From Strigops habroptila (lineage: Eukaryota; Chordata; Aves; Psittaciformes; Psittacidae): 64,000 nt of DNA. A program made the translations under genes and the position numbers. The notes under the pieces were generated by a model, which saw nothing but the letters and a program-made list of their open reading frames with translations, was not told the origin of the DNA and searched no databases. Of the stretch, positions 36,081 to 48,059 are shown one piece after another; positions within the stretch are counted from its first letter, which is position 1, and each line of letters opens with the position of its first letter. The DNA lies in assembly GCF_004027225.2 (NCBI RefSeq), contig NC_044277.2, positions 29,526,995 through 29,590,994 on the forward strand, written 5' to 3'.

Positions 36081-39000
36081 AGGTTCTTTGCTGATTCCTC
36101 ATCCTGCTCAAGTTCCTAAACCCCTAAAAACTGATCTTAGATTTTTAACGGAGGAAGAACATTTACACATCGCTGGTGAGGGTTACTCACTAAGAATACC
36201 TTCCAGAATAAAATAATGTATTATGTATTTATATTTTGTCTTTCCTCAGAAAGTGCTTTTAAATGTCCATAGTGCAGAACCTTTTAAATGTCCATAGTAA
36301 GTAGAAGGACATCACATACCACTGACATGTATAACCTCAGACATAAAAAACCCCCTGCACTTTCGAACATCTTATTTTTGTAGGCTTCCTCTTTGACGAA
36401 CAGAGAGGGAAAACGAGCACATAAAATTAACCTCCTGTCAGTATGTCACTAGTTTCCAAAGAAGGTGATCTGAGCTCCAGATCTACCCAAGGAACTTGTC
36501 TCATTCCTCCAAGTTAAAAAACAATGAGTTGGAGCATCCTGATGTTATCTTTGCCTATCCGGACAGCACAGACAGCCTACATTCTATGACTCACGTGGTG
36601 TCGGTGCAAAGAGGAAAAATTGTCTATAAAAAGAAGGAAAGAAGAAAAGGCGCTTCCACAGATCCTGCTGTATCATTGGATAGGTTAATTCCTGTCTGCA
36701 CTCTGACATGGAGCTGTATCTCAGCCTTGCGAAAGGAAACAAATGGCAGTCTGGTTTGCAGATTTGGCTGTTTTCTAGTAAGTCAGCTCCTGATCTGTGC
36801 CCCTCTTGCCAGCAGAGCTTTCTGACTTGTGCTGCCTGCTAACTTTGACTCAGGCCTGGCTTGGCACTCTCTAAACCTAGGGAGTGTCTCCAGTGACTTC
36901 TGGGCATGTTGGCTCCATTCTGGATTCCTCACCATAGATGCTTTCAGAAACATGCTACAGAGCATCACGACTCTACTTCTTCTTTTTCTTTCTTTTTTCT
37001 TTTTTACCTAAAATTAACTTTTGTTTGTTTGTTTTGTCCCATGGCTGAAGGAACCCCCTGCTCAAAGTGGCTTGGGCAACAGCGTCAAAGGGAACACGCT
37101 GTATTTTATTCTTTCTCTTCTTTGGTGTAAAGTATTCTCAGGGGCTTTTGGATGGCCTTCTCTTTCACTCTCACCCCTGAATGAGGTTGTTGGGCAGAGG
37201 CAGCTCAGCTCCCTTGTGCTCTGCTCTGCAGCCCCATGAGTACCTAGTGAAGTGACTGATACTGCAGCCTCTCCTTCTGTGCACAGACCCTTTGATGTGA
37301 CTTCAAAGGGGTTGTTTGCAAAGGGGCTGCAGGTACAAGGCAGTTAAATATGGCCAATACCATCCCTACTGTTTAATGATTCAAACATCATTTCTTATGA
37401 GCAAACAGAGGCATTTTTTTATATTGTTGACACTGATCCTCTAGCTTAGCAAAGGGCACTTGTGCAACATTTTCTGACTCAATTTATCATCTGCCCTAGG
37501 CATTCGTTGCACTTTGCTCATCATTAGGGAAGAAATAAAAGCCATTCGCTAATCCCCAAACCACTTTGTTCCTCTCTGGTCCTTCAAAGAGCAGGGCCCC
37601 TAAATGGTGATTAAGGACTCTAGAGACCTTTCTCAAGAGAGATTCCTTTCCTTCGCCATATCAGGCAGAAGGAATCAAATTCTCAATCTGGGTATAATGG
37701 TTTTTTAATTAATACCACGGGACCGAAAATAAAATAAAATAATTATAGGGGGCTTTTAACCTTTTTTATAGGCTTTTTATGTTGCCTTTAAATAAAAACA
37801 ACTCTCTCTGCTCAGCTTGTGGATTTAGGGTGATGGTGTTAATTTGCAGGCTGAGGCAGAGATGACGGAAACAGGGAGTTGCTGAAGAAGCAAGAACATC
37901 TTCTTGTGCTCTCTTGCTCTTGTCCATGGGACGTTGTCTGCACATAGCCAGAGGAACTTCAACTCCCCCAGAAACATGGAGACAGGAGAAGCCAGGGCAT
38001 GGGCTGAGCCTAGGCCCCACAGCAGCCGCTGGACATGGGTTGCAGTGGGTATGCTGCCTCTTGAGAGCAGCTGCCCATGCGTGGACTCTCCTCTCCCCAG
38101 CCTTGGCTGTTTGCTAATGGACACGAACCCACAGCACCAGCAGCTGTGGCAAACACTTGGTTTTCTGCCCCCTTGGTGCTAGCTGAATTCTCTCATGTAT
38201 GTTCAAAATGCAGGGAAAAATACTGGCATCTGCGGTCATTTGCACGGGTGTGAGTCAGGTGCTGGGCAGAAGTTCAGCAGAACATACCCACCCCAAAAGT
38301 GGGAAAATTTAGATGCCTCCTTTTCTCTTTCATGACACTTCTATTTTTTCATCTGTGTGTTCTTTCTTCTCTTCTGGAGCCCTTTCTGGTAGCATGTGCC
38401 CTGTGAACACTGATTTGAGACATGATCTCTAGTTAGACTTCTTTCCTCTCTCTGTCCCTCCCAGGCTGCATGGTCACATTTCTCATTTTCCTTTGAGCAC
38501 AGCAAAGCTTTTTTTAGCTCTGCTGCTGCTGTTGGAGGGGACACAGGTGCACGCGTGGGAGAGCAGAGGCACAGCCACAAGCTGAACTCTCTTTGTTTTG
38601 CTGTGAGAGAACTTTCTTTTTGTATGTCCATGCCCAACCAGAGAAAACATGGGGGTTCAGAAGAAGCCTTTATGAGAGAAACGAGATATGTTTCACCTCT
38701 TACGGCTGGCTTCAAAAGTGCAGCGTGCTAGAAAACTGTGAGGAGTCAGTAATATCCATGAAAGAAAAATAATTGACATGGTTCTTCTTATTAGTGTTTC
38801 TAGGTCTGGGAGAACAGTGGGAAAAACACTTTCTAAAAGCCCTCTCCTGATATCAGCAAAACTCTGATACTCTTGTTTAAAAAAACATGAAATCACCTCA
38901 CAGGTAAGGACAATGGTACTGGAGTTTTAAGGGGGCTGCAGAGCCACCACCATTTCCATCGAGCAGGGCAGAAGCTGGAGGCTCCAGCTGATGGCTCAGC

Positions 39001-39539
39001 CCAGCGATGCTAGCTGGTGATTCCCAAAACGCAGGCCAGGCACCAGCACTGCCCTGGCTCAGCCTGTGCCCCAGCCTGAGGATTCGACATGCAGAACAGG
39101 TCTTATTGGGGGCTCCAGTGTAGCCCTCAAGAAATTACCCCCAGGGTTTGCTAGAAATTGGAGCTGTTGGTACCCACAGGAAGAGGAAGAGGGCACTTCT
39201 GTGGCAGTAAGTAAGCAGGAAAGCTTTGCTGTTATCCATAGTTAATATCCCGGCACTTTGCCAAACCTGCAAGGAGGACTGGTTAATGCCTTTTTTACAA
39301 ACCTCTGGCCAAGCTACTAAGCTATATTCTCCTCCCAGTTCAGGCCCTCTGGTGTAAATCTGGAGTAAGCTGGTGCGAGTTGACAGAGGCTCAGCAGCGC
39401 TAACCGAGCAGAATTTATCCCTTTGGTTTTTCTCGCCCCTGGCGGATTCATCTGTCATTGGGAAGAAGCAGAAACTTATAATTAACAGAGAAGCAGGAAG
39501 GGAAAAGCAGAGTTCAAAGCCGTCTGCCAAAAGAAAACG
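36081..39539. other. intergenic, no gene recognised
   Basis: Contains an 18-base direct repeat at 36256-36273 and 36281-36298. The AT-rich part at 37380-37860 has several TAAT and TTATAG motifs and could be regulatory. No exon recognised. Confidence 0.4.
36256..36298. repeat. 18-base direct repeat (25-base period)
   Basis: CTTTTAAATGTCCATAGT occurs exactly twice, at 36256-36273 and 36281-36298, separated by 7 bases. A small, apparently recent local duplication. Confidence 0.9.
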
Positions 39540-40400
39540 ATCCCAACCGAGTCTCCCATGATTGTGTCTGGGATGACAATCGCAGCCCAGCACTTCCAAG
39601 GACAGCTTATTGTTGTGCCGCGCTCCCTGTCCTCGGCCGCCGCTATTGTCCACTGGCCTGGCCTCGCTTGTTGAGCTGTAAGTTGCCAACCCCAAATTAG
39701 GACTCTTCAGGGGCTAAAGGTCAACTGGCAGCTTTGGGATCTTTCGGAGGATGTGAGTTATAATGAGATCACCGAAAAGTGTTCAAATGACGAGCAGCGC
39801 AGTGGCCGAAGGGGTTGGCTTAATGATGAGGAATGGGGCAAAACCGGGGGGCTGATCCATTCCTCTGGGTGAATTTCTATACAAGCGCCGGTCCGTATAA
39901 AACAAGCCCGGTTTAACCTACTTAAAATGGGGTTAAAAGGGGTCATAAATCTCTACAGGAGTTGAGGATCCACAGAAAACTCGATCTGATCTCTTTTACA
40001 TCTGTTTCAGGTTCTCAGCCTTATCTGCTTCAGCTGCCTTTACTCTTTGTGGTTGCGCACAAATGCCATTAAACAAAAGTCCTTTTGCCGGGGCTGAGTG
40101 GCAGGTATAGGGTGACTGTGCGGCAGGGGAGGCGGAGGGCAGGGAGCGGCGGGAGCTCTTGCCGCCGCCGGCCCCCGAAGCCCGCCTGATTGACATTGTA
40201 AATCTATACAGAGGGGTTGTTTGAGGGGAGCCTGTCAGATTGACAGTGTAAATGTGTAACACACACAGCCTGGGAGAGAGGAGCCTGCCGGCGGGTGGGA
40301 GAGCGCCGGCGGAGTGTCGGTCACACGGAGATTGAATTACAGCTGCATTAGATCAGAGCTGTGGGAAACGGCACCTCCTAAACACACACACGGCCGCGGC
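39540..40400. promoter_or_regulatory. candidate large regulatory element (SOX, TALE, RBPJ motifs), partly CpG-rich
   Basis: Non-repeat sequence with enhancer texture about 23 kb upstream of HEY1. It has several SOX-type cores (GACAATCG near 39573, TTATTGTTGTG near 39609, CTATTGTCC near 39643) and TAAT-rich stretches. A CpG-rich part at 40130-40180 is followed by two near-identical TGATTGACA/AGATTGACAG TALE-type blocks at 40187-40260. The RBPJ consensus TGTGGGAA lies at 40360-40367. No coding potential is evident. A Notch-responsive HEY1 enhancer is one possibility; another is an unannotated non-coding RNA promoter. Conservation is not tested. Confidence 0.35.
40187..40260 (+). repeat. twin TALE-motif blocks, 50 bp apart
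   Basis: Block 1 (40188-40210) reads GATTGACATTGTAAATCTA, then TACA. Block 2 (40238-40260) reads GATTGACAGTGTAAATGTG, then TAAC. The two agree at most positions and start exactly 50 bases apart, while the sequence between them is unrelated. Both carry the PBX-MEIS/PREP-type core TGATTGACAG or a one-base variant. Confidence 0.75.
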
Positions 40401-40435
40401 GGGGGCCGGGCGGCGGGAGGGAGGGAAGGAGGGAG

Positions 40436-40486
40436 GGCAGCTGCGGGGCCGGGCCGAGGGCAGCTGCGGGGCCGGGCCGAGGGCAG
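40436..40486 (+). repeat. 23-base GC-rich tandem duplication
   Basis: The unit beginning GGGCAGCTGCGGGGCCGGGC occurs twice in a row with a 23-base period (for example CTGCGGGG at 40441 and 40464), followed by a partial third copy. It lies next to the minisatellite that starts at about 40500. Confidence 0.85.
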
Positions 40487-40496
40487 CGCGGGCGGA

Positions 40497-40915
40497 GCGG
40501 GGATGGGAATGGGAATGGAGCTGGGGATAAGGATGGGAATAGAGCTGGGGATAGGGCTGGAACTAGGGCTGGGACAGGGGCTGGGCTGGACCTGGAGCTG
40601 GGGATAGGGATGGAGCTGAGGATGGAATAGGATTGGAGCTGGGGATGAGAATGGAGATTGGGATGAAGATGGGAATGGAGCTGGGGATAGGGATGGAGCT
40701 GAGGATGGAATAGGATTGGAGTTGGGGATTGGAATGGAGATTGGGATGAAGATGGGGATGGAGCTGGAGCTGGGGCAGGGGCTGGAGCTGGGGCTGGAGC
40801 TGAGGATGGGGATGTAGCTGGATGTGGGGCTGGATCTGGGGCTGGGGCTATAGCTGGGGCTGAGACTGAAGCTGGAGTTGGGGATGAGGATGGGGCTGGG
40901 GCTGAAGCTTCCCCG
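40497..40915 (+). repeat. GGGATGG/GAGCTG minisatellite with 83-base higher-order unit
   Basis: About 420 bases built from degenerate hexamers of the GGGATG, GGAATG, GGGATA and GGAGCTG kind. Inside it an 83-base block is repeated: CTGGGGATAGGGATGGAGCT occurs at 40598 and 40681, with the following 60 bases almost the same. The remainder decays into GAGCTGGGGCTG-type units up to 40905. Strand-asymmetric (G-rich on plus). The apparent Met/Gly/Leu open frames across it are artefacts. Confidence 0.92.
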
Positions 40916-41014
40916 ACTACCCTGCAGGGCCCTGGCTCTGCTGCCCGCCCAGCCTATCCCTCCTCAGACAGCAGCTGGACAGAAGAGCCAAAAAACCAAA
41001 CCAAACAGCCTCAA

Positions 41015-41034
41015 CCCCCCCCCCCCCCCCCCCC
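41015..41034 (+). repeat. poly-C run (20 C)
   Basis: An uninterrupted run of 20 C, flanked by A/C-rich sequence. The true length may be uncertain because such runs are hard to sequence. Confidence 0.9.
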
Positions 41035-41539
41035 AAAACAAACAAAAAACATCCCCCATCACCAAAAAATAAAGGGAAAGGAAAAAGTCTGGGATGGGAA
41101 TAGCAGGGTGGCAGCCCCGCAGCTGGAGGAGCTAGACTCCAAAGGAGATTTTGCTGGCTTTAACCGATATCTTTTAAGATTCGCGGGTTTATAGCATTTC
41201 ACTGCCACTGTGGGGAAGAATCTTAAGACCCTACAGGCCCCCTCAGATACCAATCACCCTCCTAATCCTTTTGATTTGCCATATACTCTGCTGGCATTTC
41301 ACAAACCTGCGGTATTAATGCCCCCGAGCTGGAGGGGGTGGGGCTGGAAAACAGAAGCATTTTAAGCTCTATTAGAAAGGGCAAAAAGTCAGCTGGCTTT
41401 GAAATGAACTCGCTCAGCAGGAGCAGTGGAAGCATTTCCAGGAGACAGCGGGAAGGCATTTGTTTTCTTGGCTGGCACCGAAGAGCCGGCTCAACAATGC
41501 ATGGCCTTCTGTGGGGCCATTGCACCTCAGTGCCTGCAG
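41035..41539. other. intergenic, no feature seen
   Basis: Nothing recognised beyond A/C-rich sequence next to the poly-C run. Confidence 0.4.
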
Positions 41540-41668
41540 CCACCCCGCTTCACCCGCACCACCCCGCTTCACCCACTGCCACCCCGCTTCACCCAGCACC
41601 ACCCAGCTTCACGTACTGTCACCCCACTTCACCCCCCATCACCCGGCTTCACCCAGCACCACCTCACC
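41540..41668 (+). repeat. about 20-base minisatellite, six units
   Basis: Units of the form CCACCCCGCTTCACCCAGCA and CCACCCCGCTTCACCCACTG repeat about six times with a 19-21 base period from 41540 to 41668. The later units are more diverged. It gives spurious Pro/His/Thr-rich open frames in all three forward frames because the period is not a multiple of three. Confidence 0.92.
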
Positions 41669-42583
41669 ACAGGAGGAATCTGCTTTTGCTCTGCTGGGGA
41701 AGAAGCAGCCTCCTCGCCTCCCTTTTAATCGCCTGTGTTTGCACATCTCCCTGAGGGCTGGGTGAGCAGGGGTCAGAAAATGACCATAAAGGCTCATAAC
41801 CAGAGACCATACTTTTTCATTTTTTTGTTTCTAATTGTTATTTTTGTTATGCAACCCACTTTTCAGGACATTATTTTTTATTTGATTTTCCAGTGTCCCC
41901 TGCTTTGCATAACCCCCTCTCTGCCCAACTCTAGTCGCAAACATTGGCCAGTCCATTTGGAATTTCTCAACCTCCAGCCTAATTCTCATAAATAAAACCC
42001 AAGCCAAAGAGCAAGACAATGCCTGACAGTGGAGCTGGGGCTCCGCAGAGTCCGCAGATCCAGAGGGCAGCTTGCCCCCAGCTATGGGGCAAGATCAGAC
42101 CTATGCTTTACAGCTCTTGAAGTCTTGGAGACTTGCTGCAAGGCTGGTCTGTGCAGCTTGGCTGAAAACCAGAGCAGCTGGCAGCAGGGAGAGGCTGTTG
42201 CTGAGATCATGCAGTTGTGTGTCCAGAACTGGACATAAAGGTTTGCTATGATTTGTAGCAAGTGGCCCTGCAATATAAAAAACAGAGGCATTTTTCTCCT
42301 GCTCTTCCCAGGGACTTACAGACTGGACTGGAGCCCTGTAGGATGCTCCCAGTAAAGGCAGACCCCTGGCACTGTCACATTTTGTCACACTGAGCTGCAG
42401 CCTGAAGTGAGCAGCAAATGACTTGTGCTTGGTGTGAAGGGCACACAGAGGGTCACCACGCATCCCCTGCCCGCGCGTCAGCTGGCAGGAAACTTCCCTG
42501 GCTTCAGGTCGTTTCACCTCCTACATACATCACAGCTGATCACAAAATCAGGCCTTAATTGACGTCTCTCTGAATGACCCAGA
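41669..42583. other. intergenic, no feature seen
   Basis: No exon or repeat family recognised. Confidence 0.4.
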
Positions 42584-43236
42584 TCATAGAACCACAGACT
42601 GGTTTGGGCTGGAAAGGACATTAGAGATCATCTTGTTCCAACCCCCTGCCACAGGCAGGGACACCTTCCACTAGACCAGGTTGCGCAAAGCCCCATCCAA
42701 CCTGGCCTTGAACACTGCCAGGGATGGGGCATTCACAAATTCCTTGGGCAACCTGTTCCAGTGCCTCACCACCCTCACAGTAAAGAACTTCCTAATGTTC
42801 AATCTAAGTCTACCCTCTCCCAGTTTAAAGCCATTCCCCTTTGTCATATCACTACATGCCCTTGTAAAAAGTCCCTCTCCGGCTTTTCTGTAGCCCTCTT
42901 TAGGTACTGGAAGGCTGCTATAAGCTCTCCCAGAGCATTCTCCAGGCTGAGCAAGCCCAGCTCTCTCAGCCGGTCTTCACAGGAGAGGTGCTCCAACCCT
43001 CTGATCATCTTTGTGGCCTCCTCTGGACTCACTTGAGCATGTCTACATCCCTCTTGTGTTGGGGGTCCCAAAGCCGAACACATTACACCAGATGTGGGGT
43101 CTCACAAGAGTGGAGTAGAGGGGGAGAATCTCCTTCCCTGACCTGCTGGTCACACTGCTTTGGATGTGGCCCAGGATACTGTTGGCTTTCTGGGCTGCAA
43201 GTGCACATTGTTGGGTCATGTTGAAGAATGTCTTGA
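42584..43236 (-). mobile_element. CR1 LINE 3' fragment, old
   Basis: A minus-strand CR1. The 3' end at 42584 reads 'atcatagaaccacagactgg', followed by 'tttgggctggaaaggaca'. Two frames carry decayed ORF2 C-terminal sequence: [20 protein letters not shown] (within 42844-43083) and [20 protein letters not shown] (within 43043-43306). They lie in different frames and the region is more diverged than the 49.5 kb copy, so it is an old, dead fragment. Homology stops at about 43236. Confidence 0.92.
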
Positions 43237-46200
43237 AGAATCTTCTACTAAATCCATTCAAACTAAGCCAGGTTTGGCTGACCTGGCCTGTATGAGTAAT
43301 TCCCATAGCTACGGTGGCAGTGTGGCTGAGGTGGGTGGGATGGAGGGATGATGAACACTTTGAACAACAACTGCTTTGGCTGTAGCAGCTGCAGCCAGAC
43401 CAGCTTCAGGATCCCTGTTCACAGCAGGATGTACCTTGGCAGCAGGAGTGGCTGGCAGTGGGCTTGGCCACTCTTCCATGACTATCTAGATTGTCTGGTT
43501 GCTCACTAGCACCGTTTTAGTCCAGTCTCCAATATCCAGAAGGGAGGAGGCCACTCTCTTTTTAGGAGAAAGAAAGTTAAGCTGTGTTGTGGCACTTGGC
43601 CTCATGAGCCCTGGCCTGTTTGTTTAAGAGTATGGACATAGTCCAGGTAAAGTAAGCCCAGAGCTTTACAGCAGGGCTTTGCTACTCCCAGTTCACAAGC
43701 AACCTGCCACCCGACAGTCTCTGGCACTGCTTCAGGTCATAGGAAATTAAATCTCAAGACAGAGCCTGGCTGACTCTGCAAGGAAAGTGTCCCCTGCAGT
43801 GCATCTTTTGCTCAGTCCCCTGGCTCACAGGCCAGCCAAGGTCAGGGAAAGACATGAAGATGGACAGATCTTTATATCTCCTGCTGTAAGAGATGTCTGT
43901 GTTACTCAGTGTAACGGGAGCTTTGAACCCTGACTGCTTGCAAGGTGCATTCACATGGGGTTTCTTACTTTTTATCCAGAGTTCCTTACAGTTCTATATC
44001 TGCTACAGTATCTGGGCAGGAGGTTACATTTAATTTCATGGTTGTTTATAGTTGGTTCACTTTTGGAAAGAGTGTAAGGATTGTTCCAGAAGTTGTTGGT
44101 AGACAGCACACCCCCAATTCATGTAGTTTTGTTATTCATACCCTATTATACTTACAAAATGAGAACTGGAAAGATGTGTGCAGCAGTGTCCCCCAGTTCT
44201 CTGCCTTCAAGCTCCAGTAGCCGCCATGCTGTGCTCTCATTGACCAAATCACTGCCTGACCATGTCATTTGGCCAGGCCTAACCTTGCTGGAGGAGATCA
44301 ACCCAACTGTCTGGTGAAGTTGACACAGCCTTGTGGGAGAGCGGTAGAGTCCAGGTGCCCCACTCTGACCAAGGGCCAGACCTCCTTCAGCTAGTACTGA
44401 CCATGGGAACATGTTTCTTCTTGCAGATATCTTTTGTTGAAGTCTCCCATCTGCGCCTAGGATGCCCAGGAAGGAAGGCATTACTCCTTCAGGTTGATCC
44501 CATAGGACTAGAATACCTTTTTCAGTGCTACATTACTCTGCAAGGAGGAGAGAAGATGCTTCTCCAGCTTGTTGACTGATGTGGGGTTTGTCACAGCTCA
44601 CTTGCTGAATAACTTACTGATTCTGGTCCCTGCTGCTGTCACTTGGGGGTAACCAGTAACCCTACACTGGCAGCCAATCCACCCCGTGGAAGGGCTGCAG
44701 GGAAAGAGGGATTGCTTCCACCTCCTCATAGTTGCAGCTAAGCAGTCTGTGTCCTGAAAAGAGAGAAACAAATTCTTCTGAAGAATCTGCTAGTTGACAG
44801 CAGAGCGTTACAGGAGACATTTTCTTGTACAAAACAACAAAGACTGTGAAAAAAATGGAGGCTTTTATACTCTGCAAGTTTTATAATTGAAAAACTTTTC
44901 ATGGCTTTATGAGCCTTTTTCATGGACTTTATGAGAAGTAACCATTGAATGAGGTAGGAATCAGAGCTACAGGTGCATTTGAGTCTCAGACATTTTGGCA
45001 GGTATTGGCCTTTGGGTGAGAAGGTGTTAATGCAGTGTGGCAGGGCAGGAAGGAGCATGTGGTCCATTTGCAGTTCTGCAGAGGACAGTCAAGGCATACA
45101 GTGCAAATAATTCACCTTTGAATTTCCAGTGCTATCAGGACTGAATCAGTGAATCCATAAAATCTGCCCATCAGAAGCTTTCTGTGGAGTGCTTTGCAAT
45201 AGCAAACAGCAATTCCTCAAAGCAGAACTCTTCCCAGAATAGGATTTTGGAAAGAGAAGTGCTTTAATTTATTCAAAGTTTGAAATGAATATGCTGTGTC
45301 ATAGTCACTGAAATATAATTTAGTTTGACATTGTAGTTAATTTACTTTAAAACATGACTGAAATAAAATTTCTCTTAAATAAGTAAATTGTTGCGATTCT
45401 TTCCTATATTATACACTTGCCAACATTTTTGAGAATTCAGTTTGGAGTCTGAATGCTTAGTATGAGAGGTCCTCACCCTGTAGCTTCAGAGAAGACCCAC
45501 CAAACAGGAACATCAAGAAAGAGGATGATGCTGTCCTTCCTACAACTTGAGTTTATCATATCTTGATGAGATCCTGGTTATTTATTTACTTGCAACAGGT
45601 AACTCCTCTTCTTGTTTACTGCCTGGATGCAATATAATTTTTCTTCTCATTCTCATGACACGTTAAGGATCAAAAATTATGTTTTGTGTTGGGGCTGCTG
45701 CAGTTTTCAGGAGAGATGCAGCAGTTCGGCTAGGGAACAACCCAGGCCCTCTACAGGACTCTCCTGTCTCACATAACTGCTGATCCCTGTCTCAGCTGAA
45801 AGCAAACCTCCACGTGAAACACATTGGTTCAGCCACCTCAGCATACCTCTTTATTTTATTATTTATTTTTTTTAACCTGAATTCCTGACGGCTCCCAGCA
45901 CAGATTATTTCGGTCCTGGCTCACAATGGAGCAGGAAGGCTTGCTACTGAAAAAGATTTCGGGTTTGAAAGTGCTTGCGGTGCTGGGGAAGCTCACGGGT
46001 TGCAGCCAAGCAGGGCAAGATCACACTTCCAGGAAAGTATGACTAACCCAATTTCCACATTGACTTAGCACACAGAGTGCCCTGGTAAATATAGCACCTC
46101 AGAGGTCATAGGGATGGGGTGCTGGGGGTAGAGTTCAGTTAATTTATGGCTGGGCAGTGCAAATCAGGGGATTCAGCCCTTTGATGTCAACCCTGTTATC

Positions 46201-48059
46201 GGCACCGCTCGCTGGGTGTGTGAGATTAGCTAGTGTGCATTATAAGGTTGTGGAGCAGGATGTTGTTTCCTGGGCGGGCAAAAAGAGACACTGTAGAAGT
46301 GGGGTGGTGTGACCCTCAGAGCTGGTGGGCTGCTGACCGAGAAAAGCAGGTCTTGAAGGGGTGGTGGGGAGGATGTCACCAATGAAACAGCTTATCAAGG
46401 TGAACATCTGCAAATGCATGCTCTTTGAGCTGTTTAACCTGCCTTGATCCTCAGAGACAGTCTACAGAGTAGCTGCAAGCATGGGTCAGCTCCTCTACTG
46501 CTGGCAACAGCAGCAACAGCCCCTGGTCCTCAATACCCGTTCCTCCAGAAGTCGGTCAGTATGTTGTCTGGCCACAGAAGATAAATGCTCCACTTTTCCT
46601 GTCTGCACGTGCCACCCAAACAAGGGGTCCTGTGAACGGGTGTGGACACAGGACCCTGACAGACTTGAAAGAGAAGCCAGGTACTGTTGCTTTCACCTAC
46701 TTAAAGGTCCTCTGATCAGTCTCAGACAGCTGTTCTCTTCTCTTTCATTGCCCCTCTACTCCTAACAACATGCCTGATACTTCCTTCAAAAGAAGTTTCC
46801 TTGTACGAAAGCTAATAATGAAATGTCTCAGTATTTTCAGATCAAATAAAACTAGTTTGTTTATTGTAGTATATTTTAAAATATATGGTGTATGCAAAAT
46901 ACAGAGTTGGGCAACAACTTCGTACTACACCTCTTTGTTGCACCTGCCCAACATCTTCATAGTACCTCCGCTGGTGATGAATGGGGACACCTTGGCCACG
47001 TACTAAAAGCTGCCTGGTATGCTACTGAGCACCCATGGGATCTCTCCTTCAGTGACTGTAGCAAGCAACAGGGGAGCTACCGCATCACTGTCATGTACAC
47101 TTTTCTGTAAATTTAATTGAAACAGGAAAGATTTACAGGAGCCTTGAAAGCATCATGAGAAAAGCTTTCCACACTTTTGAATTTTGATTCCTTTTGAAGA
47201 CTACAGGAATTTGTATCTGAAAGTGTTCACATACACCTAACAGAAACAAACAGCAGCCTTGTTACTTACGATGTCCGAAACCACTGGAAAGTGGAGAGTG
47301 GCCCACTAAAAATACCAAAAAAGAAGAAATCTTGTGTAATGGGTGAGGCAAAAGAAGTGCTATCTAGTGATTAAGGCAGGCGAAGGACTGCCAGGAGGTC
47401 TTTCTGGCAACAGTTTTATTCCTGGCTTCCTCCCACAGGCTTCCTGTGTGCCTGGGCAGGTGCTGAAGGGCCAGGCAGCGTAAGCACGTCTGGGTGCACA
47501 CTGGGAGCAATGCCCTGGGACTGCTGCCAGGGTGATCGTGGGGTCAGGACTTTGCTCTTGGAGCAGCTCAGGAGCTGCTCTCAAACTCCAAGCCAAGGAG
47601 TGTGGGGCCTTGTCTGAGGCAGGGATCTGGGGAAAAGCCACCATGGGAAGGTTATCTTGTGCTGGAGAGGCATCTTGGCCATGGCATCACTGTCTCTGGA
47701 TAGGCTGGCCAGCCCCGCCGGGCTTGTGCAGCTGGAACAAAGCAGGGGTTTGAGTTATGACTTTCTGAGCCCAAATCTATGTTCTTCAGGGGCATCAGCA
47801 GTGTGGCCTCCTCCTCTGCACTCACAGTCCCTCCTCATGCGGTCATGATGGGAGTGGGCTTGGGAGACTATAAAGCTGCCTTCCTCGAAGCACACCTTCT
47901 TAGGGGAAAGAAGAAAGCGGGATTGAAATACAGAGGATCATTTGTGGTCTAATCAAAGGGGCTTTGCCTTCTCCTCTCATCACCCTCCAACTTGGTTTCC
48001 CTTCCACAGGCAGGATGAGCAAGGCGGGTGAGGGAGTGACACAGATTCAGAGGCACCAG
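43237..48059. other. intergenic, no gene recognised
   Basis: No exon, RNA gene or repeat family that I can support. A local imperfect duplication of a 'tttcatggctttatgag' unit lies at 44895-44935. The stretch 46140-46280 has a TCF-like CCCTTTGATGT and TAAT-type motifs and may be regulatory. Confidence 0.4.
44895..44935. repeat. imperfect tandem duplication, about 20 bases
   Basis: CTTTTCATGGCTTTATGAG (44895-44913) is followed directly by CTTTTTCATGGACTTTATGA (44915-44934), differing by two inserted bases. Confidence 0.8.

Noticed and set aside
40501..40905. Met/Gly/Leu-repeat open frames in the 40.5 kb array
   Set aside because: Translation of a minisatellite; no start context, splice or conservation signal.
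46481..46765. 94-codon open frame with a poly-Gln start and several Cys
   Set aside because: No recognisable family, no supporting splice or polyadenylation context; within random expectation for the region.
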